Assembly: GCF_009801115.1 (NCBI RefSeq)
Contig: NZ_VTOL01000013.1
Coordinates: forward strand, 1 to 64,000
From: Dyadobacter sp. 3J3
GTDB taxonomy: Bacteria > Bacteroidota > Bacteroidia > Cytophagales > Spirosomataceae
Direction: 5' to 3'
DNA: 64,000 nt
Positions 53,249-61,691 of the stretch are shown here, piece after piece; position 1 is the first letter of the stretch, and each line of letters starts with the position of its first letter. The translations under genes and the position numbers were made by a program. Under the pieces are notes generated by a model. That model searched no databases, was not told the origin of the DNA, and saw only the letters and a program-made list of their open reading frames with translations.

Positions 53249-53419
53249 TTAATTTCCCCGTTTTTTGGCCGACTCATCGTGAGATTCGTTGGCGGCATTT
53301 ATTTTATCCTGTTCTGCCAAAACATCGTCCCACATGGTATCTCCACATTCTTCATTGACAAAAGGGAGTTGATCTTCTTCCACTTTGGGGATTGAGGTCA
53401 CTAATCTTTCAGTTTCCAT
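53249..53419 (-). CDS. Small acidic protein encoded after the AhpD-like gene
   Basis: 56 codons from ATG 53419 to TAA 53249, starting METERLVTSIPKVEEDQLPF and ending ESHDESAKKRGN, very acidic in the middle (EECGDTMWDDVLAEQ). It starts 26 bases after the stop of the carboxymuconolactone-decarboxylase-like gene on the same strand and is followed by the hairpin at 53168. This size and place suggest a real small gene that ordinary length limits would miss. Function unknown. Confidence 0.6.
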   Translation of the reverse strand: METERLVTSIPKVEEDQLPFVNEECGDTMWDDVLAEQDKINAANESHDESAKKRGN

Positions 53420-53445
53420 AAAATTGATTTTTCTTTATGATTTCA

Positions 53446-53979
53446 CTATAACTTTTGTGCAATCGGGAAGTCAATCGGGACATTTGTGATTGCATACAAA
53501 TAATTGGTGAATACCTTTTCAGCTACAACAAGTAATACATCAATTAGATTTTCCTGGGTATATCCTGCCTTAAAAAATTCTTCAATGACTGCCTCGCCTG
53601 CGTGGCCCTTATTTTCCGAAGCATTCTTTGTGAACTTCGCGAGCGCATCCAGTTTTTTATCAAAACTAGCCTGGCCTGTTCGGATTTCAAGTATTTGCTC
53701 ATCAGTAAAACCATTCATTTTCCCGATGGCAGTGTGTGCGCTATTACAATAATCACAATTATTAACCTGGCTTGTCACCAGATTTACTACTTCTTTTTCC
53801 TTTGCTTTCAAAGAGCTTTTAGCCATGGATAAATTAAGAAATGTTGCCAATGCGTTTTGGGAAAGTGCCATGGCAGCATATAAGTTTGGGACCATCCCAA
53901 TGCCTTTTTTTAAATTATCAAATAAAACCTGGTTAGAAGGACTAACTTCTTCTCTTGTTGGAACCTCGAAAGTTTTCAT
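53446..53979 (-). CDS. AhpD-like/carboxymuconolactone decarboxylase family protein
   Basis: 177 residues from ATG 53979. The redox motif is C75-x2-C78-x3-H82 (NNCDYCNSAHTAIGK), the AhpD-type disulfide active site linked to peroxide reduction. PNLYAAMALS and YTQENLIDVLLVVAEKVFTNY are family blocks. I prefer ATG 53979 to ATG 54012, because a -7-like CAACTTTG (minus strand, 54022-54015) lies only three bases before 54012. Divergent from an AraC regulator gene. Confidence 0.88.
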   Translation of the reverse strand: MKTFEVPTREEVSPSNQVLFDNLKKGIGMVPNLYAAMALSQNALATFLNLSMAKSSLKAKEKEVVNLVTSQVNNCDYCNSAHTAIGKMNGFTDEQILEIRTGQASFDKKLDALAKFTKNASENKGHAGEAVIEEFFKAGYTQENLIDVLLVVAEKVFTNYLYAITNVPIDFPIAQKL

Positions 53980-54253
53980 TTTTGGAAATGTTTTGTCTGT
54001 CGTTATTGACATTACAAAGTTGTGGGATCCGTATCCCTTAAAAAATGTAGATTATTCCCTAAGAATTGTCAAAATTCCCTTTTTATTCCAATAATAATTA
54101 ATACCATTCAAGCCCTGATTAATACCGTATCCAATAGAAATCTCAGATTAACTTTACAGTTGGATATAGCAAACAAACGAAGAACTATTCATGTAAAAAA
54201 TTCGGTTTGACGCGGGTAAATTCTTAAAAATTTTACATTTTGACAGACTTAAA

Positions 54254-55111
54254 ATGATACTTAAACATACAGATTCGCGGACTGGCGGTGAAATTACTTT
54301 TATTCAAAATGAAACGTCATTTCGGCAATCAGCTGCGCAAAATGGAAATGTTTTTACCCTTTGTTGGAATCAGGGCCCGGACCAGCAGGTTTGGATAGAT
54401 GGAATAGAATTTAAATTTACTTCAAATAGTGTTTTACCGCTGTTTGCAAACCAGTCTTTCTCTTTTGAAAAGGCTTCTGATATAATTGCCTGGCAGTATA
54501 ATCGTGATTTTTACTGTATCATCGATCACGATAAAGAAGTGGGTTGTGCAGGTTTTTTGTTTTTTGGCTCTTTTGGAAATCTTTTTATCCGGATGGATCA
54601 AATACATCAGCAAAAACTTGACACATTGAAAAGTATCTTTATTGAAGAGTTCAAAACCATGGATGATATTCAGACCGAGATGCTTCAGATGCTTTTGAAG
54701 CGGCTGATTATTATCACAACACGGCTGGCTAAGGAGCAATTTGCGGATCTATATCCGGATAATAAGTTTGATCTGATCAGACAATTTAATATGCTGGTTG
54801 AGAGAAATTTTAAACAGCAGCACGAAGTGCAATATTATGCCGGTGAATTAAATAAATCACCCAAAACGCTATCCAATCTTTTTGCGCGCAGTAATCACAA
54901 ATCACCGTTGAAAATTATTCACGACAGGATTATTATCGAGGCAAAAAGACTGATGCATTACACGGATAAGTCCTCAAAAGAAATAGCGTATGAATTGGGT
55001 TTTGAAGATGCGGGGCATTTTAGCCACTTTTTTAAAAACGTCACCGGACAAAATATCAAATCTTATAAAAAATGGGAAAGTGAAGGTATATCTTTTGAAC
55101 TGGTAAAATAA
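54254..55111 (+). CDS. AraC family transcriptional regulator
   Basis: 285 residues. N-terminal cupin-like ligand domain (about 1-150) and C-terminal double HTH (about 185-280; YYAGELNKSPKTLSNLFARS, SSKEIAYELGFEDAGHFSHF). Divergent from the AhpD-like gene 274 bp away and probably its regulator. Inducer unknown. Confidence 0.92.
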   Translation: MILKHTDSRTGGEITFIQNETSFRQSAAQNGNVFTLCWNQGPDQQVWIDGIEFKFTSNSVLPLFANQSFSFEKASDIIAWQYNRDFYCIIDHDKEVGCAGFLFFGSFGNLFIRMDQIHQQKLDTLKSIFIEEFKTMDDIQTEMLQMLLKRLIIITTRLAKEQFADLYPDNKFDLIRQFNMLVERNFKQQHEVQYYAGELNKSPKTLSNLFARSNHKSPLKIIHDRIIIEAKRLMHYTDKSSKEIAYELGFEDAGHFSHFFKNVTGQNIKSYKKWESEGISFELVK

Positions 55112-55165
55112 TCCTGTTTTTACTTGAGATTTCCTGCATAGCCAATCCTAAGCTTAAAAGCTTGA

Positions 55166-56128
55166 TTAAGAACGGCTATATTGTTTCGGCTTCATCCCGA
55201 TGTGATCATTAAAAACTTTTGAAAAATGACTGAGGTTGGTAAAACCCAGTCGGTAACCTACTTCTGACACAGATAATTTTTCTGTTTTTAACAAAAGTGC
55301 AGCTTCTTTCATTCTGAATTGTTGGTAATAATTGAAAATGCTGTTACCAAAAATTTGGCTGAACAATCGTTTTAGCTTGGTTGGGCTCATGTGGGCGTTG
55401 GCTGCCAATTCCTTTATGACGGGTGGCGTCGCAAGATTTGTCAGCATTTGATCTTTTATTTTGTAAAGGATTTGTATATCCTGTGCGTTCAGATCATAGA
55501 TATTCTTTTCGTTCCGCCTGTCCAGTTCCAATAATAATCTGCAAATCAGTTCCTCTGCCTTTACCCTCAGAAAAAATAATTGAAAAGTTGGATCAATAGG
55601 TTCGAATACAATTTCATCTACAATTTTCTGCAAAGAAGGATTTATCATATGTTCAAATACCAATGGCTGCGTATTCTGTAACAGACTTTGCAAAACCGGC
55701 GACTTTTCTGACGTGTCAAATAATCCATTCAAATAGTTCGCATCCATCTCTATATTAATCGTAGCTGTATGGGTATGAATCGGAAGAATCGCATCTGTGT
55801 TGATAGGTATAGTGGCAATCAGAACAGACGGAATTGTCATAAATTGATCCACATTTGATACTTTTTCCGTTTTGGGAAATATATTCTGAAATTTAAAAAG
55901 TATCATTTTGGCACCTGAATCGTTGCCCGGATTTTCGACAATCATATCCTCATTTAATTCATAATTGAGGATTAGCATTCGGATATGTTCGTTAAAAACA
56001 AATCCCGAGCAATAACCCTTCCCAAATTTTTCAGGGATTTCCAGTCTTCTGTTCTTTATATCGGCCCCAAGTAAATGAGCAAATCCTTTTAAAATATTTG
56101 GAACTGTTGGTTCCTGGTGTGTGATCAT
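55166..56128 (-). CDS. AraC family transcriptional regulator
   Basis: 320 residues. The last 100 carry the AraC domain (PPVIKELAANAHMSPTKLKR, LSVSEVGYRLGFTNLSHFSK, HIGMKPKQYSRS). The N-terminal 200 residues form a sensor region unlike that of the preceding regulator. Divergent from the TetX-like flavoprotein gene 92 bp away and likely its regulator. Confidence 0.92.
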   Translation of the reverse strand: MITHQEPTVPNILKGFAHLLGADIKNRRLEIPEKFGKGYCSGFVFNEHIRMLILNYELNEDMIVENPGNDSGAKMILFKFQNIFPKTEKVSNVDQFMTIPSVLIATIPINTDAILPIHTHTATINIEMDANYLNGLFDTSEKSPVLQSLLQNTQPLVFEHMINPSLQKIVDEIVFEPIDPTFQLFFLRVKAEELICRLLLELDRRNEKNIYDLNAQDIQILYKIKDQMLTNLATPPVIKELAANAHMSPTKLKRLFSQIFGNSIFNYYQQFRMKEAALLLKTEKLSVSEVGYRLGFTNLSHFSKVFNDHIGMKPKQYSRS

Positions 56129-56220
56129 AAAAGTCTGTTACGGCTATTTTTGAGTCTTTTTTGATTATATTATCTCTAATATACCGAATATTTTTGTCTG
56201 TACGATTAATGATACCAGGC

Positions 56221-57381
56221 ATGTTACTGAATAATAAACAAATAGCCATTATAGGAGGTGGCCCGGGAGGGTTAACGCTGGCAAAGCTTTTACAACATAA
56301 AGGAGTAAATGTAAAAGTATATGAACGGGATTTTGATATAGAAGCCCGAATCCAGGGATCACCTCTTGATATGCATGAGGAATCAGGGTGGGCTGCTATT
56401 CGCCAGGCAAATTTGGTTGAAGCGTTTAAAAAAAATGTACGCAGGGGCGCAGATAAAAAGATCATTGTAAATGAACACGCAGAAATAATTTTCAGCGATC
56501 ATAAATCCGGTCAAAATGAAAATTTCGCAGATGAACCTTCCCGTCCGGAAATAGACAGGGGAGCGTTGAGAAAGATATTTTTGGAATCTTTGGAGTCGGA
56601 AACAATTGTGTGGGACAGTCATTTTATTTCGATGGAAAAACAAAATGATGGCTGGCTGATATATTTTAAAAACGGCTCTTCGGCTTATGCCGATATTGTT
56701 GTTGCAGCGGACGGCGCTCATTCTAAAATCCGTCCCTACGTCACAGACATCAAGCCATTATATTCCGGTTTTACAATGGTTGAAATCAATATTGATAATG
56801 CAGAAAAAGCGATTCCCGAAATTTATGATTTGCTGAATGGAGGAAAGATAATGGCTTTCGGAAATGGGAAAAATATTCTGGGAGGCCAGAAAGGTGATGA
56901 TGGGTTGGGTTTTTATGCAAGTTTTAAACCTGATGAAAACTGGGTTTCAGACAGCAAATTGGATTTTTCTGATCAAAAACAAATGTTGCAGTGGTTTAAA
57001 AAGGAATATAGCGAATGGAGTAGTATGTGGCACCAGCTATTTGAAAAGGCTAGAATGCCCATTATTCCGCGTCCAATTTATTGTGTGCCTTTGGACCAAA
57101 CATGGGAAACGTTGCCCAACTTAACCTTACTTGGAGATGCGGCTCACCTAATGCCGCCTTTTGCCGGGGAAGGTGCAAACACATCCATGTTTGATGCCTT
57201 GGAATTGTGTGAATGTTTAACATCTGATAAACACAGTAATGTGCTCGAAGCTATTTCTTTTTACGAAGTAACAATGCGAAAAAGAGGAGCAATGGCAGCT
57301 AAACATTCACTTGAAAATGGCGAACGGATGCACTCCAAAGAAGCACTTGAAAAAATGCTGGGGGTATTTGGAATTAAGTAA
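56221..57381 (+). CDS. TetX-like FAD-dependent monooxygenase
   Basis: 386 residues. Rossmann FAD motif GGGPGG (12-17) with the ribose-binding YERD, followed by EARIQGSPLDMHEESG. The second FAD motif GDAAHLMPPFAGEGAN is at 305-320. The whole length aligns with Tet(X), the flavin monooxygenase that hydroxylates tetracyclines, including the INIDNAEKAI segment and IWD-type blocks (TIVWDSHFI). Identity is moderate, so the substrate may be another aromatic compound. A TATTTTTG box (56189-56196) supports ATG 56221 over 56209. It overlaps, at its 3' end, the open frame of a truncated propeller gene on the other strand. Confidence 0.87.
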   Translation: MLLNNKQIAIIGGGPGGLTLAKLLQHKGVNVKVYERDFDIEARIQGSPLDMHEESGWAAIRQANLVEAFKKNVRRGADKKIIVNEHAEIIFSDHKSGQNENFADEPSRPEIDRGALRKIFLESLESETIVWDSHFISMEKQNDGWLIYFKNGSSAYADIVVAADGAHSKIRPYVTDIKPLYSGFTMVEINIDNAEKAIPEIYDLLNGGKIMAFGNGKNILGGQKGDDGLGFYASFKPDENWVSDSKLDFSDQKQMLQWFKKEYSEWSSMWHQLFEKARMPIIPRPIYCVPLDQTWETLPNLTLLGDAAHLMPPFAGEGANTSMFDALELCECLTSDKHSNVLEAISFYEVTMRKRGAMAAKHSLENGERMHSKEALEKMLGVFGIK

Positions 57382-57446
57382 CTGCCGATTATAAAAAACA
57401 CCTTAAACAAAAAATCGCACCTTGGTGCACTAACTATGACTAAAAT

Positions 57447-57836
57447 CGCAATGCCATTGATATTTCGGGTTGTTCCTGAATTTTGCTGGGTCCATGAAAC
57501 GCCATCAACAGAAGTGACAATTATGCCGCCAGTACCTACTGCGATAAAGCTGCCATTTACATAAATAATGCTGCTCAATGCTCCGTACTCGCTCAAATTT
57601 GTCGGTTGCGTTGTCCATTCAACACCGTCTGTTGACGTACGAATGATACTTGCCGAACCTACGGCAATGTATTTTCCTGCTCCATAGGCAACGTCGAAAA
57701 GCTGCTTACCTGGCAGAGGATAATGATTCTCCCAGTTATTTTGGGCGTTCGCATTGAAGATATTCAAGAGGAGAATTCCTGTGATCAACGTGTTCAGGAT
57801 ATAGCGATGTGATACGGTTGTGAATAATTTTTTCAT
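57447..57836 (-). pseudogene. Truncated secreted propeller-repeat protein
   Basis: From ATG 57836 the frame encodes a signal peptide (LLLNIFNANAQ) and two repeats of the BNR/propeller type (YIAVGSASIIRTSTDGVEWT, FIAVGTGGIIVTSVDGVSWT). The third repeat breaks after NINGIA. Beyond 57447 the frame merely runs antisense through the end of the TetX-like gene to 57261. Intact relatives continue for many repeats. The gene was cut when the neighbouring segment was joined here. Confidence 0.75.
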
Positions 57837-58613
57837 GACTAATAATTAATTGAAAATTGAGTTTGAAATTGGGGAGTGACGGTATTTAGTGCTACTCTCC
57901 CAGATTAAGATTGAAAATGCAGGAGGTAAGTCCGACAAATAAAAAGAGATTACTTTTAAAGCGATTTTCCATAGCAACGGAAGTAAAATTTTGATTGTAA
58001 AAACTGTAAACTGTTTTGCCTGACCTGAACATATTGCTGTGTTTCGGAAGGCAATGCAAACTTAGAGCTGACAAAAAGCTGTTGCAATTATTACAGGTAC
58101 ACAAAAGGTAAACGACGATAAAAAGAAAGTATACAAAAAGTGAACAGACTCAAATTGGGTCTCATAATGTGGGAGTTACAGATCAGGTATATCGGTATTA
58201 CATCAGCTTGTTGTGACCGGATCCGGGTAATTCTCCTTGCAGATTCAACAGATATTGTAGAAAAAAGCTGATTGTGAAGTTGACATATTTGAGGTTTTTA
58301 CATCTGTTATGTGAAAATATTTTACCGCAATACTCGAATTTTTCTCTGCTCGGTCAACTGGTAAAGTGAAAGTTGATGGAGTCATCAACCATCGTGGAGG
58401 CGTAGAGGAGAGTTGCTGGTTTAGTAATTTTAAGACTAAGCTATCACATTAAACTACCAATTACCTGGTTTTGAATCTGCTCAAAAAGTCATTCTGCGGC
58501 AAAAAACTATGAAAACTAACTATTTTAGGTAGGACGGGATAGGTTTGGACTTTTGATTATTTAGCCGGGTAAAATGGTGTTATTATCACTCCATGTTTTA
58601 AATTCATTACATT
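57837..58613. other. Long intergenic region, no clear gene
   Basis: About 780 bases. Several short frames exist, e.g. plus-strand VDGVINHRGGVEESCWFSNF ending near 58450, but none is recognised. TAGGTTTG (58540-58547) could be the -7 box of the DJ-1/PfpI gene. Confidence 0.45.
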
Positions 58614-59183
58614 ATGCATCGCAAAATTTTGCTCGTCACCGGGGATGGTGGCGAAAGTTACGAAACGCTCTACGCCGTTCATCGCTTTCAGGAAGAAGGC
58701 GACATCGTGAGGATTGCTGCCCCCAGCAAACGCCGGCTTAACCTGGTGATGCACGACTTCGAATCCGGTTGGGATACGTATGTAGAGCGGCCTGGCTATT
58801 GCCTGGTTTCAGACATGACGATCGAGGAGGTGGTAGTAGATGACTATGACGCCATTCTGCTGTTGGGTGGCCGTGCCCCCGAATACCTGCGTAACCATGC
58901 TGCGCTGTTAGAAGTAGTACGTGAATTTGACCGGAAGGGGAAATGGGTCTTTGCCATCTGCCATGGTATCCAGATTCTGGTTACTGCCGGATTAGCCAGG
59001 AATCGAAAATTAACGGCTTACGAACATGTGCGAACCGAAATTGAAATGGGTGGTGGCATATATTCTACACAACAGGCAGTTCGCGACGGAAATATTATAA
59101 CCGGACAGACTTGGCAATCACACCCAGAGTTTTATCGCGAAGTTTTTGCCTGTTTTAAAAAAGTAGAACTCATGGAAGCTTAG
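58614..59183 (+). CDS. DJ-1/PfpI family protein
   Basis: 189 residues. Nucleophile elbow FAICHGIQIL with C116-H117, and the conserved Glu E14 in GDGGESYE that polarises it. Family activities include glyoxalase/deglycase and protease-like functions; the exact one is unknown. Codon use is visibly more GC-rich than in neighbouring genes (e.g. GCTGCCCCCAGC), so it may have been acquired. A terminator follows at 59206. Confidence 0.9.
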   Translation: MHRKILLVTGDGGESYETLYAVHRFQEEGDIVRIAAPSKRRLNLVMHDFESGWDTYVERPGYCLVSDMTIEEVVVDDYDAILLLGGRAPEYLRNHAALLEVVREFDRKGKWVFAICHGIQILVTAGLARNRKLTAYEHVRTEIEMGGGIYSTQQAVRDGNIITGQTWQSHPEFYREVFACFKKVELMEA

Positions 59184-59205
59184 ATGCCAAATCGGTAGCC
59201 TATTG

Positions 59206-59242
59206 TTCTGCCTTCTTCATTCTTTTGGTGGAGAAGGCAGAA
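59206..59242. terminator. Hairpin terminator after the DJ-1/PfpI gene
   Basis: TTCTGCCTTCT (59206-59216) pairs perfectly with AGAAGGCAGAA (59232-59242). Confidence 0.7.
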
Positions 59243-59329
59243 ACAAAAGAGTACTGTTTTAAGCCAATATATGGACAAAGATCCGGACAAAATTATCCAT
59301 CTTTGCTTCATTCGTAATATGATCGCTAA

Positions 59330-59464
59330 ATGTCGCTCAAAGAGTATAATGAGGTCAAAAGGAAGTTATATCCTACACCTGTAACAGGAAATCAAGAGGG
59401 TGCATTCGTTAAATGTCTTCTATCGGATTATAAATACTTACGAAAAACAAAAATATTTACTTGA
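59330..59464 (+). CDS. Possible small gene, perhaps frameshifted
   Basis: 44 codons (MSLKEYNEVKRKLYPTPVTG ... LLSDYKYLRKTKIFT). The +1 frame after the A-rich stretch at 59442-59455 continues KYLLDALVFFDKIMNQICEE to a stop at 59519. Joined, they would give a helical protein of about 62 residues. Neither part is recognised. It fills most of the 374-base gap between the DJ-1 gene and the next AraC gene. Confidence 0.3.
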   Translation: MSLKEYNEVKRKLYPTPVTGNQEGAFVKCLLSDYKYLRKTKIFT

Positions 59465-59557
59465 CGCCCTGGTATTCTTCGACAAAATAATGAACCAGAT
59501 CTGCGAAGAACGTTTATAGCACATTATTGAAACGTGTTGGTTTTTGAAACAGGTAAA

Positions 59558-60385
59558 TCACTTCGTAGAAAGATCAGAACGCAGTGCGGTAGGTGCCATG
59601 CCGAACTTCTTCTTGAAAGAATATGAAAAGTGTGAGAGGCTTTCAAACCCCAGGTCAAGATAAATGGCCGAAGGTTTTTGATGTTTGGTTTCGATAAGGT
59701 GTTTTGCTTCTGTAAGCCGTTTGTCCTGCAGCCATTGACGAGGTGGAGTACCAAATGTTTTCATGAAATCGCGTTTGAATGCTGCCAGGCTTCGTCCCGT
59801 AAGCTGGGCGAATTTTTCAATAGGAATATTGAAATGAAAGTTACTGAGCATGAACTTTTCCAGGTCGATCTTACAAGGTTCTGCAAAGTTGAATAAAAAA
59901 TTACGAAGGCCTGGTACGGCCAGTAGTAATAATTTAATTCCTTCTTTTATTTTCAGTATACCCATTTCATCCGTCATAGCGGCTCCTGAGCTTCGCGCAT
60001 ATGGAATAATAGACTGAAAATATCCCTGGAGGAATTCGTTATATGGAATTAAGATATTGAGTGGGCCAATATATTTCTGGTCAGCTTCAAGCTTTTCTTC
60101 CAATACAATCTTGCGTAAAAGGTCTTCTTGCAGGGATATTACGATTGTTTCATAGTTACCACCAGGCAGCGGTGTTTTGGTGAGTGTACCCAGCTGATTT
60201 TTGCTTACCAGAAGCAGTTCTCTACCGGTCGTTGACATGTTTTGCCCGGAAGTTTCTAAGATTAACCGCCCAGAAACCTGCAATATTAACGTATGGTGGT
60301 TCCAGAAACATACTTTCTCTTTCCGCTCAGAGGAGAGGTAAGAATAGAAAATCACTCCCGGAAGAATTTCTGCTGGACTGGTCAT
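59558..60385 (-). CDS. AraC family transcriptional regulator
   Basis: 275 residues. The N-terminal 145 residues form a cupin-like sensor (TLILQVSGRLILETSG, GNYETIVISL), followed by the AraC domain (IPIEKFAQLTGRSLAAFKRD, KPSAIYLDLGFESLSHFSYS). Its ATG abuts the stop of the aldo/keto reductase gene with no gap, so the two are one transcript and the regulator probably controls the reductase. Confidence 0.92.
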   Translation of the reverse strand: MTSPAEILPGVIFYSYLSSERKEKVCFWNHHTLILQVSGRLILETSGQNMSTTGRELLLVSKNQLGTLTKTPLPGGNYETIVISLQEDLLRKIVLEEKLEADQKYIGPLNILIPYNEFLQGYFQSIIPYARSSGAAMTDEMGILKIKEGIKLLLLAVPGLRNFLFNFAEPCKIDLEKFMLSNFHFNIPIEKFAQLTGRSLAAFKRDFMKTFGTPPRQWLQDKRLTEAKHLIETKHQKPSAIYLDLGFESLSHFSYSFKKKFGMAPTALRSDLSTK

Positions 60386-61357
60386 TTAGCGTTGTAAGTA
60401 AGTGCCGCCATGAATGGCGCCGATTGCAAAAGTAGTGTTTAAGGTGTTCATTTCTTCCGGAGTAAATACAATATCCATTGCTGCAATGTTTTCAGGCAGG
60501 CGCGATCTGCGACTCATACTTACCAAAGGCATAATTTGATCGCCTTGCTCCTTCACCCAGGCGATTGCAACCTGTGTGGGCATACAACCTTTATTAAGGG
60601 CTAATTGCCTTAGTATTTCTACTTTCTTTAAATTGGAAATCAGGTTTTCACCTTGAAAACGAGAGAAATGGTTACGGTGATCATTTTCTGCTAGCGGTGC
60701 TTGCAGTTCACCGGTTAATAATCCTTCGGCTGTATTCGCGAAGGCCACAATTGCAATGTCTAATTCCTTTGCTGCTGGCAGCAGCTCGCTTTCTATTTGA
60801 CGGTCGGCCAGCGAATAGCCAATTTCCAGTGCGCTTATGGGGTGAATTTCGTTTGCTTTACGAAGTTGGTCAGCCGTAATTTCCGATACGCCAATGTATC
60901 GTACTTTACCTTCTTTAATCAGGTCTGCGACCGTTCCGATGATATCTTCCACCGGAACACTACCGTCCATTCGGCTGGGTTGGTAGAGGTCAATGGTTTC
61001 AATACCCAAACGGTTCAGGGAGTAGTTTATAAAATTCTTGATAGCCATTGGGCGCAAATCCATTCCAAGCCACTGACCATTGTGAAAGATTGCGCCGAAT
61101 TTTACGCTGATAAAGGCATCGTCGCGCCTTCCTTTAATGGCTTTGCCTATAAGCATTTCATTATGACCAGCGCCGTAAAAGTCTCCGGTGTTCAAAAAAT
61201 TAATACCGTTATTCAAGGCTTCATGAATCGTGGCAATACTTTCTTTTTCGTCAGGCGTAGTTCCGCCCCAGATAGAGGACATACGCATACAGCCCAAACC
61301 AAGTCTTGACACTAAAGGGCCATTTTGACCCAACTGAATTTTTGTGATGTTTTTCAT
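60386..61357 (-). CDS. Aldo/keto reductase family oxidoreductase
   Basis: 323 residues from ATG 61357. NADPH-binding TIM barrel with FLNTGDFYGAGHNE, ISVKFG, KVRYIGVSEIT and a C-terminal NADPH loop (PLVSMSRRSRLPENI). Of the usual catalytic tetrad, Tyr (Y61) and Lys (K86) are present, but Asp is Asn (N56) and the His position is Ser (S128, in LYQPSR). I recall LYQPxR variants in one AKR subfamily, so activity may persist with altered chemistry. First gene of a two-gene transcript with the AraC regulator. Confidence 0.9.
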   Translation of the reverse strand: MKNITKIQLGQNGPLVSRLGLGCMRMSSIWGGTTPDEKESIATIHEALNNGINFLNTGDFYGAGHNEMLIGKAIKGRRDDAFISVKFGAIFHNGQWLGMDLRPMAIKNFINYSLNRLGIETIDLYQPSRMDGSVPVEDIIGTVADLIKEGKVRYIGVSEITADQLRKANEIHPISALEIGYSLADRQIESELLPAAKELDIAIVAFANTAEGLLTGELQAPLAENDHRNHFSRFQGENLISNLKKVEILRQLALNKGCMPTQVAIAWVKEQGDQIMPLVSMSRRSRLPENIAAMDIVFTPEEMNTLNTTFAIGAIHGGTYLQR

Positions 61358-61691
61358 GATACAAAGATCAAACTTCAAAACACATAATAGTTTCTTCCAC
61401 GGCTCAAATATATTGCCCTTACGGCTCATTTTGATTTCAGGGGTCGAGAAAATGATTTTGTCGGAGAAAGTATAGGATTAAGTTCAATAAGAAATTTATA
61501 GTATTCTCTCAATTATTCAACTTGGCTGTGATTTTTGTGATACCTGCCATGGAGAATTGCTTTTTCAGGAAATCAGGGTTATATAATATTATAACTTCGC
61601 TTTTCAATGATAAGTAGACCAGAGGAGCTTTGCTCTTGTGTGATTGTTTACAACCATAATTTGTCCGGAAATTAGGCCTATGCAGGTGGTG

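Noticed and set aside
57892..58104. 70-codon minus-strand frame
   Set aside because: Composition unlike a protein of this genome, no partner or signature, lies in an AT-rich gap.
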